Source: Clostridium felsineum DSM 794 (GTDB lineage Bacteria > Bacillota > Clostridia > Clostridiales > Clostridiaceae). From it: a DNA stretch of 64,000 nt. The notes under the pieces are model-generated. The model saw only the letters and a list, made by a program, of their open reading frames with translations. It was not told where the DNA came from and did no database searches. Each line of letters starts with the position of its first letter. The stretch's first letter is position 1. The stretch lies in the NCBI RefSeq assembly GCF_002006355.2, contig NZ_CP096980.1:496001-560000 (forward strand), written 5' to 3'. Shown in pieces: positions 52,422 through 60,860 of the stretch. The position numbers and the translations under genes are program-made.

Positions 52422-53561
52422 TTGAATATTAAGTTGAGCGAAGAGCAGCAAGTATTATGTGATGCAATAAAGGATACTTGTGAAAAGTATTTGAATAAGG
52501 ACGTTTTTGAAGAAGATGAAAAGGAAGTTTTTAATAGGCAAAAGTGGTCTAAGTTAGGTGAACTAGGTATATTTTCATTGCCATTTGAAGAAGAATTGGG
52601 TGGATTAAATGTAGATGCTGTAACAACTACTTTAGCTATATATACTTTAGCTAGATATTGTAAAGATGAAGGATTAGTTTTTTCTGTAGTTGCTCAATTA
52701 TCAGCTACTCAAATTCCATTATGGATACATGGTACAGAAGAGCAGAAGAAAAAATATTTGATGCCAATTATAACGGGTGAAAAAATAGGTGCAAGTGTTA
52801 TTTCTGAGCCTGAGGCAGGTTCTGATGCATCAGGTATGGAAGCTAAAATTAGAAAAACTGATAAAACGTTTATATTAGATGGAACTAAGACCTTTGCAAC
52901 ATTATCACCAGTTTCAGATATATTACTTGTATATGCAAAGCATCCTAATGGTATTAAGATGTTAGACATTTCTGCTCTTATTATGGAAAAAGGTGAATAT
53001 GAGATTGGACAAGTATTCCAAAAATCAGGTCTTAGAACAAGCCCAATGGGAGAAGTGGTGCTTAGTAATTCTGAAATACCATTAGATAGACTAGTAGGAT
53101 CAGAAAGAAGAGCGATGAGCATTTTTATGGATGCTATGATGTGGGAAAAGTTGCTTATGGGGGCATACCATGTAGGTGCTATGGAACAACAGTATTATGA
53201 TGTATATAACTATGCGAAGCAAAGAGAGCAGTTTGGTAAACCAATAATTGAGTTCGAGAATATTTATAATATGCTCGTAAATATGAGAATGCGTGTTGAA
53301 ACAGGTAAATTAATGATGTTTGATGTTTCTAAAGGATTTGGTAAAAACCAAGGTGATAAATATGGAGCAGCAATGCTTAAGCTTCATACAGCAGAATCAA
53401 AATTAAAAAACAGTTTAGAAGCTGCTGAGATTATGGGAACTTATGGATTCTTGAAAGAAAGTAATGTTGAGAAGCAAGTAAGAGATTCATTAGCATCAGG
53501 TATATATTCAGGAACAAATCAAATGCAAAGAAGAATTTTGTATAACAAATTAGGTGATTAA
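52422..53561 (+). CDS. Acyl-CoA dehydrogenase-like flavoprotein, probable prolyl-carrier dehydrogenase
   Basis: A 379-residue FAD enzyme with the SEPEAGSD stretch near 129 and the C-terminal GTYGFLKE...IYSGTNQMQR. The usual catalytic Glu of the YEGT motif is Ser here. Glu242 in WEKLLMG occupies the alternative base position of isovaleryl-CoA dehydrogenase and of prolyl-carrier oxidases such as AnaB. With the adjacent AMP ligase and carriers, oxidation of prolyl-S-carrier to pyrroline or pyrrole is the best guess. TTG start after GGGGTGG. EtfAB lies upstream. Confidence 0.78.
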   Translation: MNIKLSEEQQVLCDAIKDTCEKYLNKDVFEEDEKEVFNRQKWSKLGELGIFSLPFEEELGGLNVDAVTTTLAIYTLARYCKDEGLVFSVVAQLSATQIPLWIHGTEEQKKKYLMPIITGEKIGASVISEPEAGSDASGMEAKIRKTDKTFILDGTKTFATLSPVSDILLVYAKHPNGIKMLDISALIMEKGEYEIGQVFQKSGLRTSPMGEVVLSNSEIPLDRLVGSERRAMSIFMDAMMWEKLLMGAYHVGAMEQQYYDVYNYAKQREQFGKPIIEFENIYNMLVNMRMRVETGKLMMFDVSKGFGKNQGDKYGAAMLKLHTAESKLKNSLEAAEIMGTYGFLKESNVEKQVRDSLASGIYSGTNQMQRRILYNKLGD

Positions 53562-53562
53562 A

Positions 53563-55185
53563 ATGAGTAAATATTTATTACAAGATTATTTAATTAATTC
53601 GGCTAACATGTATCCAGATAGAGTAGCCATTAAGTATAAGGAAAAAGAAGTAACATATAAGCAATTAATGTATAACAGTTTATGTGTAGCAAATATGTTG
53701 AAAACATTAAAAGTTTCAGACTGTGAACCTGTAGGAATATACATGGAAAAATCAGATTTAACTATTGCTGCTATGCAAGGTATATTAATAAGAAAAAGTA
53801 ACTATGTCATGTTAGATAGTGTTACTTCTCCAGTAAAAAGAATCATCGATATAATAAAGCATAGTGGAGTTAAATATATAATATCTAATGTTAGGCAATT
53901 ACAAAAAATAACTAGTGATACTAAATGTGATAAAGAGTATCTAAAAAATATTGTTATTATAAGTACCGATGCAGGCTATGAGGAGTATGAAAAGTATTTT
54001 GAAAATATTATTCCACTTAGTTTTTGTGGAGAAGTTTATTTGAAAGATGTAGAAAAAAGAGCAATAAATCAAGATACAGCCTATGTACTATATACATCAG
54101 GTTCAACAGGTATACCTAAAGGAGTAGTTTTAAGCCATCTAAATGCAATTACATTTGTTGATTGGTGTGTAGATTATTTTAAGCCTACAGTGGAAGATAG
54201 ATTCATAAGTGAAGCACCATTTCATTTTGACTTATCTGTTTTTGATATTTATGTTCCGCTTGCAATTGGTGCTACATTAGTTATTGTTGATGAAATAGTA
54301 CAAAGAAACCCACTCCAGTTAATTAAGTATTTACAAGAAGAAAAGATAACATTTATATATTCTGTTCCTTCACTATGGATAGCATTTATTAAATATGGAA
54401 AAATTAAGAAGGGTGATTTCCCAGATTTAAAAAGTATCTTATTTGCAGGAGAAGTATTTCCACCAAAATATTTGAAAACAGCTATGGAATATGTTCCTAA
54501 TGCGGGATTCTATAATTTGTATGGACTTATTGAAACTAATGTTTTTACGTATTATAAAGTGGAGAGTGCAGATGATATAAAAGATGTACCAGTTCCAATT
54601 GGTATAGCATGTGAAAATAGTGAGGCTATCATTATTAGTGATGATGGTAAAGAGGTCACGGAAACTGGTGTTGAGGGTGAGTTATGCGCAAAAGGTTCCA
54701 TTATTATGAAGGGATATCATAATAATGAAGAACTTAATAAAAAGTCATTTATTGTAAGCCCTTGTAAAAGACATGGAGGAGCACTTTTATTTAAAACAGG
54801 CGATATTGTTAAATATAATGAGAAAAAGGAAATCGTTTTTGTTGGTAGAAGCGGAAGTATGGTAAAAAGAAATGGTTTTAGAATAGAATTACCAGAAATA
54901 GAGATGGCTATATATACTTTCCCTTATGTGGAAGAAGCAGCAGTTGTAGATGTTGAAAATAAAGAAGGAAAGTTATGTATTTGTGCAGGAATATTAGTTA
55001 ATAAAGCTGATGATATTTCTATTGTAAATCTTAAGCATCATTTAGTTAAAAAGATACCTTCTTATATGGTGCCAGATTATTTTGCTGTTTTTGAATCTTT
55101 TAATAGAAGTGTTAATGGTAAGATAGATAGACAATATTTGAAGAAATATTTTATAGATGAAATTAGTAAGGAAGAGGGGAAATAA
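53563..55185 (+). CDS. Stand-alone amino-acid adenylating enzyme, probable prolyl-AMP ligase (CloN4/PltF-like)
   Basis: A 540-residue ANL enzyme. Core motifs are LYTSGSTGIPKGV (A3), FHFDLSVFDIYVPL (A4, with the Asp that binds an alpha-amino group), NLYGLIETN (A5), FKTGDIV (A7), GRSGSMVKRNGFRIELPEIE (A8) and NGKIDRQYL (A10, catalytic Lys). Form and length fit PltF/RedM/CloN4 prolyl ligases or DltA; proline is inferred from the neighbours. ATG at 53563 follows AGGTG, and the stop of the dehydrogenase is 1 nt upstream. Confidence 0.78.
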   Translation: MSKYLLQDYLINSANMYPDRVAIKYKEKEVTYKQLMYNSLCVANMLKTLKVSDCEPVGIYMEKSDLTIAAMQGILIRKSNYVMLDSVTSPVKRIIDIIKHSGVKYIISNVRQLQKITSDTKCDKEYLKNIVIISTDAGYEEYEKYFENIIPLSFCGEVYLKDVEKRAINQDTAYVLYTSGSTGIPKGVVLSHLNAITFVDWCVDYFKPTVEDRFISEAPFHFDLSVFDIYVPLAIGATLVIVDEIVQRNPLQLIKYLQEEKITFIYSVPSLWIAFIKYGKIKKGDFPDLKSILFAGEVFPPKYLKTAMEYVPNAGFYNLYGLIETNVFTYYKVESADDIKDVPVPIGIACENSEAIIISDDGKEVTETGVEGELCAKGSIIMKGYHNNEELNKKSFIVSPCKRHGGALLFKTGDIVKYNEKKEIVFVGRSGSMVKRNGFRIELPEIEMAIYTFPYVEEAAVVDVENKEGKLCICAGILVNKADDISIVNLKHHLVKKIPSYMVPDYFAVFESFNRSVNGKIDRQYLKKYFIDEISKEEGK

Positions 55186-55186
55186 T

Positions 55187-56545
55187 ATGAAAAATGAGAA
55201 TGAAGAAATACATTATTTATGTCAAAAATATGATGCGTATAATTTTCCATTATATTTCAGCTATCCAGTTGATAGTTATTGGAAAAGAGATAGATTGGAC
55301 AATGAAAAGTATTTTGAATTAAGTAAAATAGAAGATGCAGATTTATATGTACATTTTCCGTATTGTAAAAAGATTTGTTATTACTGTTGTTGTGACAAGT
55401 TATGTACTACTAACCCAGAAGAAATAGATAGTTATTTAGAATATTTTGATAGAGAGCTTGAATTAAAATTTGATAAAACAAAAAAAATTAAAATAACATC
55501 TATGCATTGGGGAGGCGGTACTCCAACATATATGTCAAACGATCAGATAAAGCATATGATGACTAGTATAAAAAAATACTTTGAGATTTTACCAGGAGCA
55601 CATATAAACCTTGAAGCATATCCAGATGAAGAATTAATTACTGATGAAAAAATGCAATTATTATATGATTTAGGGTTCAGAAGTATAAGCTTTGGAATCC
55701 AAGATTTTAATGAAAGAGTTCAAAAAGCTATTAATCGTTGGTGTACTCAAGACGTTGCAAGAAGAATTATTGACAAGGTAAAGAATTTTGGATTTGAGGT
55801 ACATGTTGATTTATGCTATGGATTACCATATCAAGGAATAAGTGAATTTGAAGATACATTAAAAATTATCAAGAGTTTATCTCCAGATAAAGTTGTTATA
55901 TATGCATATGCACATTACCCATATTTATATCCACTTCAAAAGAATATTCCGTTGATGAGTTTACCGAATTCATATATGAAAATAATGATGATGAATGTAG
56001 CAAAAGAAATATTAGAGGATGAATATATTATTTATGGACTAGATACATTTGTAAAAAAAGATGGCAGAATGAAGCATTGGGAAAAGGAAAATGTAGTACG
56101 TAATTTTATGGGAGCAAGTTCTAATAAAGATAGTCACTTAATTGGAATTGGTATGAGTGCTATTAGTATGATAGACGGTGTTTATTTTAAAAATCATACA
56201 GATATGAAAAAGTATAAGGAAGACTTAGATAATAAAGTAATCCCTACAGAAAAATATCATTTTATGACAGATGAAGATAAGTTGAGACATTATATAATTC
56301 AGAAACAGATATTAAGTGATTTTTCTATAAATACAAAGGCTGTAGAGCAATTATTTAATGTAGATTTTAAAGAACATTTTGAAAAAGAACTAGAGATACT
56401 AAAAAAACTTCAAGATGAAGGCTTAGTTGAAAATTATGATGGAGAAGAAATAAAGATAACAAAGTATGGTAAATATTTTGTTAGATTAATTGCATATGTT
56501 TTTGATGCTTATTATGCAAATAAAGAAAAAATGCTTAAATTATAA
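55187..56545 (+). CDS. HemN-like radical SAM enzyme in a biosynthetic operon
   Basis: A 452-residue radical SAM protein. The cluster motif is Cys60, Cys64 and Cys67 with a further Cys69, matching the CxxxCxxCxC of oxygen-independent coproporphyrinogen III dehydrogenase (HemN). MHWGGGTPTYMS, SFGIQDFNERVQKAINR, DLCYGLPYQG, LIGIGMSAISMI and the C-terminal YGKYFVRLIAYVFDAYY all follow HemN along its length, so this is HemN rather than the shorter HemW. HemN oxidatively decarboxylates pyrrole propionates. A pathway-specific role is suggested by position. No heme gene is near. Confidence 0.75.
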   Translation: MKNENEEIHYLCQKYDAYNFPLYFSYPVDSYWKRDRLDNEKYFELSKIEDADLYVHFPYCKKICYYCCCDKLCTTNPEEIDSYLEYFDRELELKFDKTKKIKITSMHWGGGTPTYMSNDQIKHMMTSIKKYFEILPGAHINLEAYPDEELITDEKMQLLYDLGFRSISFGIQDFNERVQKAINRWCTQDVARRIIDKVKNFGFEVHVDLCYGLPYQGISEFEDTLKIIKSLSPDKVVIYAYAHYPYLYPLQKNIPLMSLPNSYMKIMMMNVAKEILEDEYIIYGLDTFVKKDGRMKHWEKENVVRNFMGASSNKDSHLIGIGMSAISMIDGVYFKNHTDMKKYKEDLDNKVIPTEKYHFMTDEDKLRHYIIQKQILSDFSINTKAVEQLFNVDFKEHFEKELEILKKLQDEGLVENYDGEEIKITKYGKYFVRLIAYVFDAYYANKEKMLKL

Positions 56546-56603
56546 TAAGTGTAAATCAATCAGCTAAATAATATTAAGGATAAAAGAGAGAGGAAGTAAA
56601 GTT

Positions 56604-56837
56604 ATGGAAAAGAAAATTATTGAATTAGTAAAAGAAGTTACACATATTTCAGAGAGCGAATTAGATAGAAATGTTAATATTTTTAATTCAGATATAGTAA
56701 GTTCTTTAAGTTTGTTAGAGTTAGTTTCTAAAATTGAGAAAGCATATAATATTGTTATTTTGCCAGAAGAATTAATACCAAATAACTTTGAAACAATTGG
56801 TAGTATTATTGATTTTGTACAAAAGAAGGTAGCATAG
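56604..56837 (+). CDS. Second free-standing carrier protein (CloN5/PltL-like position)
   Basis: A 77-residue carrier protein. The phosphopantetheine site is probably Ser34 in SDIVSSLSLLELVSKIE. The usual Asp before the Ser is replaced by Ser, as in some DltC/RedO-type carriers for stand-alone adenylating enzymes. It lies 58 nt after the HemN-like gene and about 100 nt before the first large synthase. It is the most likely carrier for the aminoacyl group made by the 53563 ligase. Confidence 0.78.
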   Translation: MEKKIIELVKEVTHISESELDRNVNIFNSDIVSSLSLLELVSKIEKAYNIVILPEELIPNNFETIGSIIDFVQKKVA

Positions 56838-56937
56838 AATTACATTTCATTGGTAAAGAGGGTTTCCATATTATATAAATTGGGTGATTAAATCTTTTTT
56901 ATAATATAGCAATTATGCATGAGAGGAGTTGGATTTG

Positions 56938-59900
56938 ATGAATGAATCATTAGTAAGTTATTTATACCAATTAAGATACACAAAGGATAAAGGAATATAT
57001 TTCATATATGGAGAAAAGGATGAGGAATACTTATCTTATGCTGAATTATATATTAAAGCAAAGAAAATGGCTCAGTATCTAAAGAAAACAACATATAATA
57101 CCATGGTAATTCAGGTAGAATCATCTAAGGAATTTATATGCTCAATATGGGCTTGCTTGTTTTCAAATAAAGTTGTTATTCCTTTAAAGTATTCAGATAG
57201 TACTGAAGACTTTAATGTTATAAATAATATATTAGATATGAGTGAAAATATAGGTGTGATTTTAGATTCAAAGGATAAATTACATAATTATGAAAGTAAA
57301 AGAGAAAGAATTATTTGGACAGATTCTCTGCTTAAATATGATTCGGATATAGAATTTGAAATATGTGAGAAATCAAATTGGGAAGATACAATAATGATTC
57401 AATTCTCTTCTGGCTCCACAGGAAATCCTAAGGGTATAATAACTAAAAATAAGAATTTAATTTCTAATATAGAATCTATGATAAAGCGATTTAATGTTTC
57501 AGGCCGCGATAAAGAAAATGTAAAAAAAGTTTTAGATTGGATTCCTTTAACTCATAATCTAGGATTAATTGTTGGACACTTTATGACATTAATGAGGGGA
57601 ATAGACGAGTATGTAATACCAACAAAGGTCTTTATAAAGAATCCTATATTACTTCTAGAAAAAATAGATGAGCATAAAATTTCAACAACGCATTGTCCTA
57701 ATTTTGCATTAGATTTAATATCAAAATATAGCTTGAAGTATAACAAAAAAAACTTAGATTTAAGTTCATTATCAGTTGTATCAGTTGGTTCAGAGTATGT
57801 TTCAGCTAAATCATGTCAGAATTTTATAAAATGTATGAGTAGATTTAAAATGCCTCCAACTGCAGTTCAACCAGGATATGGACTTACAGAAGCGACAGTG
57901 GTAGTAAGTAATGCAATAGATAGAATTTTTAAAGCAAGATATTTAAATAGAAATAAATTGTCAATAGGAGATAAAATCGAAGAAGTAGATGAAAAGGATA
58001 TTAAGAGTGTTGCATTTGTAGAAGTAGGAAAAGTAATGGATTGTTGTAGTTTAAAGATTATTGATAATGCAGGAAATGTATTAGGAGATAATTATGTTGG
58101 AAAAGTTCTATTAAAAGGCGATTCTATAGTTGATGGTTATTACTTAGGAGATGAAAAAACTAAACCACTTGAAATTGACGATGATGGATGGTTTGATACA
58201 GGTGATTTGGGATTTGTAGTCAATGGTTATTTGACAATCATAGGAAGAAGCAAGGATGTAATTATTATCAATGGAAAAAATCTTTATCCGTTAGATTTTG
58301 AGTCTGTCATAATAAATAAGTTTGCTGAATTAAAAAGAAAAGTGGTAGTAACAGGGAAACAAGCTTTAAGTAATGGAAAGAATGAAGTATATGCATTTAT
58401 TTTAGTAGATAAAATTGATGATAAGCTTTATAAGTTAATTGATGAAATTCAATTATTAATCAATGAAAAGTTTCAAATCAAAATTACAAGGATAGTACCT
58501 GTATATGAGTTTCCACTTACTAGAAGTGGCAAGATACAAAGATTTAAGTTGGTGGAATTATTACTTAACGGTGTATATGAAAAAAATTTAAAAGAGTTAG
58601 CGAAATATAATGAAATAAGAGCTAATAGTAGTATAAAAGTACATAATGAAATAAATGAGAAAGTAGATTTTATATCCAATAAGCTTCTTAAAATAGTAGT
58701 AGAACTTTTAGAGAAAGATGATATAAGCATATTTGATAATTTGTTTGATGTAGGGTTTAATTCTGTGCTGTTAATTGAGTTTATGGACAAAATAAACAAT
58801 GAATTTTGTATAGATATTAAAGTACAAGAGTTAATTAACTGTAAATCGGTGTATGATATTGCTAAAGAAATTTTAAAAAGAAAAGAGAATATTGTTTTTA
58901 ACCAGGAAGTAAAAAGTTATAACTTTGAAAGTCAGGAAGATGAAGATGATGATATAGCAGTAATAGGTATAGATTTAACAACTGCAGATGCTGAAAATTC
59001 AGATGAGTTTTGGAAAAATATGTGCAATGGAAAAGTAAGTGTAAATAATTTATCTGATCAAAGAATTGAGGATTCTATAAAAGCACTTAAGAAAATAGAA
59101 ATAGAGGTCTCAGAAGAAGATTTTTCAAAAGGAGCTTTTATGGAGGACATAGATAAGTTTGATTGCAGATTTTTTAAGATGATTCCTAAAATTGCGGCGA
59201 TGATTCATCCGCAACAAAGAATTTTTATGCAGACTGCTTGGAAAGCATTTGAAGATGCTGGGTACACTTTTAATGATTTAAAAGGTTCAAAAACAGGAAT
59301 TTTTCTTGGACATGCAGCATTACCGTTTGTGAATACATATTATGACTATTCTCGTTTTATTCTAGAGGTAGATAGTGATTCAGCAGCAATGGCTGCACCA
59401 GGAAATTTGAATTCAATGATGGCTAGACGTGTTTCACAGTACTTTGGACTAAATGGGCCATGTGTGCTTATTGATACAGCGTGTTCTTCATCATTAGTAG
59501 CCATTCATTATGCGTGTACTGCCTTAAGAAATAAAGAGTGTGATATGGCTTTAGTAGGTTCGGTAAAAATAGATTTATTTCCTTTAAAGAACAATAAAAT
59601 AGGGATAGAATCTCAAGATGGATTTACTAGAACTTTTGATAATAAAGCCTCTGGCACAGGAAAAGGAGAGGGAAGTGCAGCAGTTATTTTAAAACCTTTC
59701 AAACAAGCATTAAAGGACAAAGATAATATATACGCAGTTATTAAAGGAAGTGCAGTTAATAATGATGGAAATTCAATTGGTTTAACTGTGCCTAATATGG
59801 AAGCACAGGCAGAGGTTTTAAAAACAGCATGGAAATCATCAAAAATAAATCCAGAGCAGCTTTCATTTATTGAAGCACATGGGACAGCAACTAAAATAGG

Positions 59901-60696
59901 AGATCCAATTGAAATATTAGGTATAACTAATGCGGCTAAAAATTATACAGATAAAAAGCAATTTTGTGCAATAACGTCTGTTAAAACAAATATTGGACAT
60001 CTTGATCATGCTGCTGGAATATTTGGTTTTATTAAAGCGGTGTTGGCTATTAATCATGGAAAGCTTCCAGCAAGTATGAATTATAGTGTTCCAAATGAGA
60101 ATATTGATTTTGAAGCTACACCTGTTTATGTAAACACAAAATTACTTGATTTAAATAAGGAAAAAGATTTATATTGTGGGGTAAGCTCATTCGGATTTAC
60201 AGGAACCAATTGTCACCTTGTATTAAAAGGACATCCTAATAACGTAGGATATTTGAAAGAAGAAAGATGTATTTATAAAATAACAGCAAATAACATTGAA
60301 GCACTCGAAAAAATAGTTTTAAAGCAGATCGAATATATAAGGAATACAAATGACAGTTTGATAAATATTTGCTATACGGCAGATGTTTGTAGGAATGATT
60401 TGAAATATAGATGTGCTATTATCGTATCTTCAAAGAATGAATTGTTGGATAAGCTTAAGTATATTTTAAGTTATATTGGGAAAGTGGATTGTTCTTCTAA
60501 GGAAATCTATTATTCTAACATGCTTAAGGACTTAGAAGAAAAAGAAAATGAAAATGAACTCAATGTTATATGTAAAAAGTACATTCTTGGAGAAAAAGTT
60601 GAGTGGAGGAAGCTTTTTGATAAGCTAGATGTTAATAAAGTTCATATGCCAGGATATGTATTTAATAAAAAAAGGTGTTGGATAGAATTATCGTGA
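56938..60696 (+). CDS. Hybrid synthase: fatty-acyl-AMP ligase - ACP - ketosynthase (no AT)
   Basis: 1252 residues. 1-560: FAAL-type AMP ligase (QFSSGSTGNPKGI, LDWIPLTHNLGLIVGH, GYGLTEATVVVS, GRSKDVIIINGKNLYPLD). About 575-650: ACP with phosphopantetheine Ser609 in VGFNSVLL. About 670-1105: ketosynthase with Cys849 (DTACSSSL), His981 (EAHGTATKIGDP) and His1021 (NIGHLDHAAG), all intact. The tail ends in MPGYVFNKKRCW. There is no acyltransferase, so a trans-acting AT is needed. The enzyme activates a free carboxylic acid, loads it and extends a chain. Confidence 0.87.
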   Translation: MNESLVSYLYQLRYTKDKGIYFIYGEKDEEYLSYAELYIKAKKMAQYLKKTTYNTMVIQVESSKEFICSIWACLFSNKVVIPLKYSDSTEDFNVINNILDMSENIGVILDSKDKLHNYESKRERIIWTDSLLKYDSDIEFEICEKSNWEDTIMIQFSSGSTGNPKGIITKNKNLISNIESMIKRFNVSGRDKENVKKVLDWIPLTHNLGLIVGHFMTLMRGIDEYVIPTKVFIKNPILLLEKIDEHKISTTHCPNFALDLISKYSLKYNKKNLDLSSLSVVSVGSEYVSAKSCQNFIKCMSRFKMPPTAVQPGYGLTEATVVVSNAIDRIFKARYLNRNKLSIGDKIEEVDEKDIKSVAFVEVGKVMDCCSLKIIDNAGNVLGDNYVGKVLLKGDSIVDGYYLGDEKTKPLEIDDDGWFDTGDLGFVVNGYLTIIGRSKDVIIINGKNLYPLDFESVIINKFAELKRKVVVTGKQALSNGKNEVYAFILVDKIDDKLYKLIDEIQLLINEKFQIKITRIVPVYEFPLTRSGKIQRFKLVELLLNGVYEKNLKELAKYNEIRANSSIKVHNEINEKVDFISNKLLKIVVELLEKDDISIFDNLFDVGFNSVLLIEFMDKINNEFCIDIKVQELINCKSVYDIAKEILKRKENIVFNQEVKSYNFESQEDEDDDIAVIGIDLTTADAENSDEFWKNMCNGKVSVNNLSDQRIEDSIKALKKIEIEVSEEDFSKGAFMEDIDKFDCRFFKMIPKIAAMIHPQQRIFMQTAWKAFEDAGYTFNDLKGSKTGIFLGHAALPFVNTYYDYSRFILEVDSDSAAMAAPGNLNSMMARRVSQYFGLNGPCVLIDTACSSSLVAIHYACTALRNKECDMALVGSVKIDLFPLKNNKIGIESQDGFTRTFDNKASGTGKGEGSAAVILKPFKQALKDKDNIYAVIKGSAVNNDGNSIGLTVPNMEAQAEVLKTAWKSSKINPEQLSFIEAHGTATKIGDPIEILGITNAAKNYTDKKQFCAITSVKTNIGHLDHAAGIFGFIKAVLAINHGKLPASMNYSVPNENIDFEATPVYVNTKLLDLNKEKDLYCGVSSFGFTGTNCHLVLKGHPNNVGYLKEERCIYKITANNIEALEKIVLKQIEYIRNTNDSLINICYTADVCRNDLKYRCAIIVSSKNELLDKLKYILSYIGKVDCSSKEIYYSNMLKDLEEKENENELNVICKKYILGEKVEWRKLFDKLDVNKVHMPGYVFNKKRCWIELS

Positions 60697-60860
60697 TATG
60701 TTTAATTTAGATCTGGCTAATATTAATAATTTAAGGTTTGAGAATATACGTAAAATTTGTATGTAAGCAGGTATATTAGTATAGTGGTTTATTTTTACAA
60801 GTTTTAAGTTAGTTTAAATAAACTATTTTGTAGGCTGGGTCTATAAAAAGGAGAGGTTTT

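Noticed and set aside
52709..53122. 137-codon frame opposite the dehydrogenase
   Set aside because: Antisense shadow of a strong coding region, with no ribosome site.
55187..56545. HemW (heme chaperone) assignment
   Set aside because: HemW is shorter (about 380 residues) and lacks the fourth cysteine of CxxxCxxCxC, which is present here with HemN-type C-terminal sequence.
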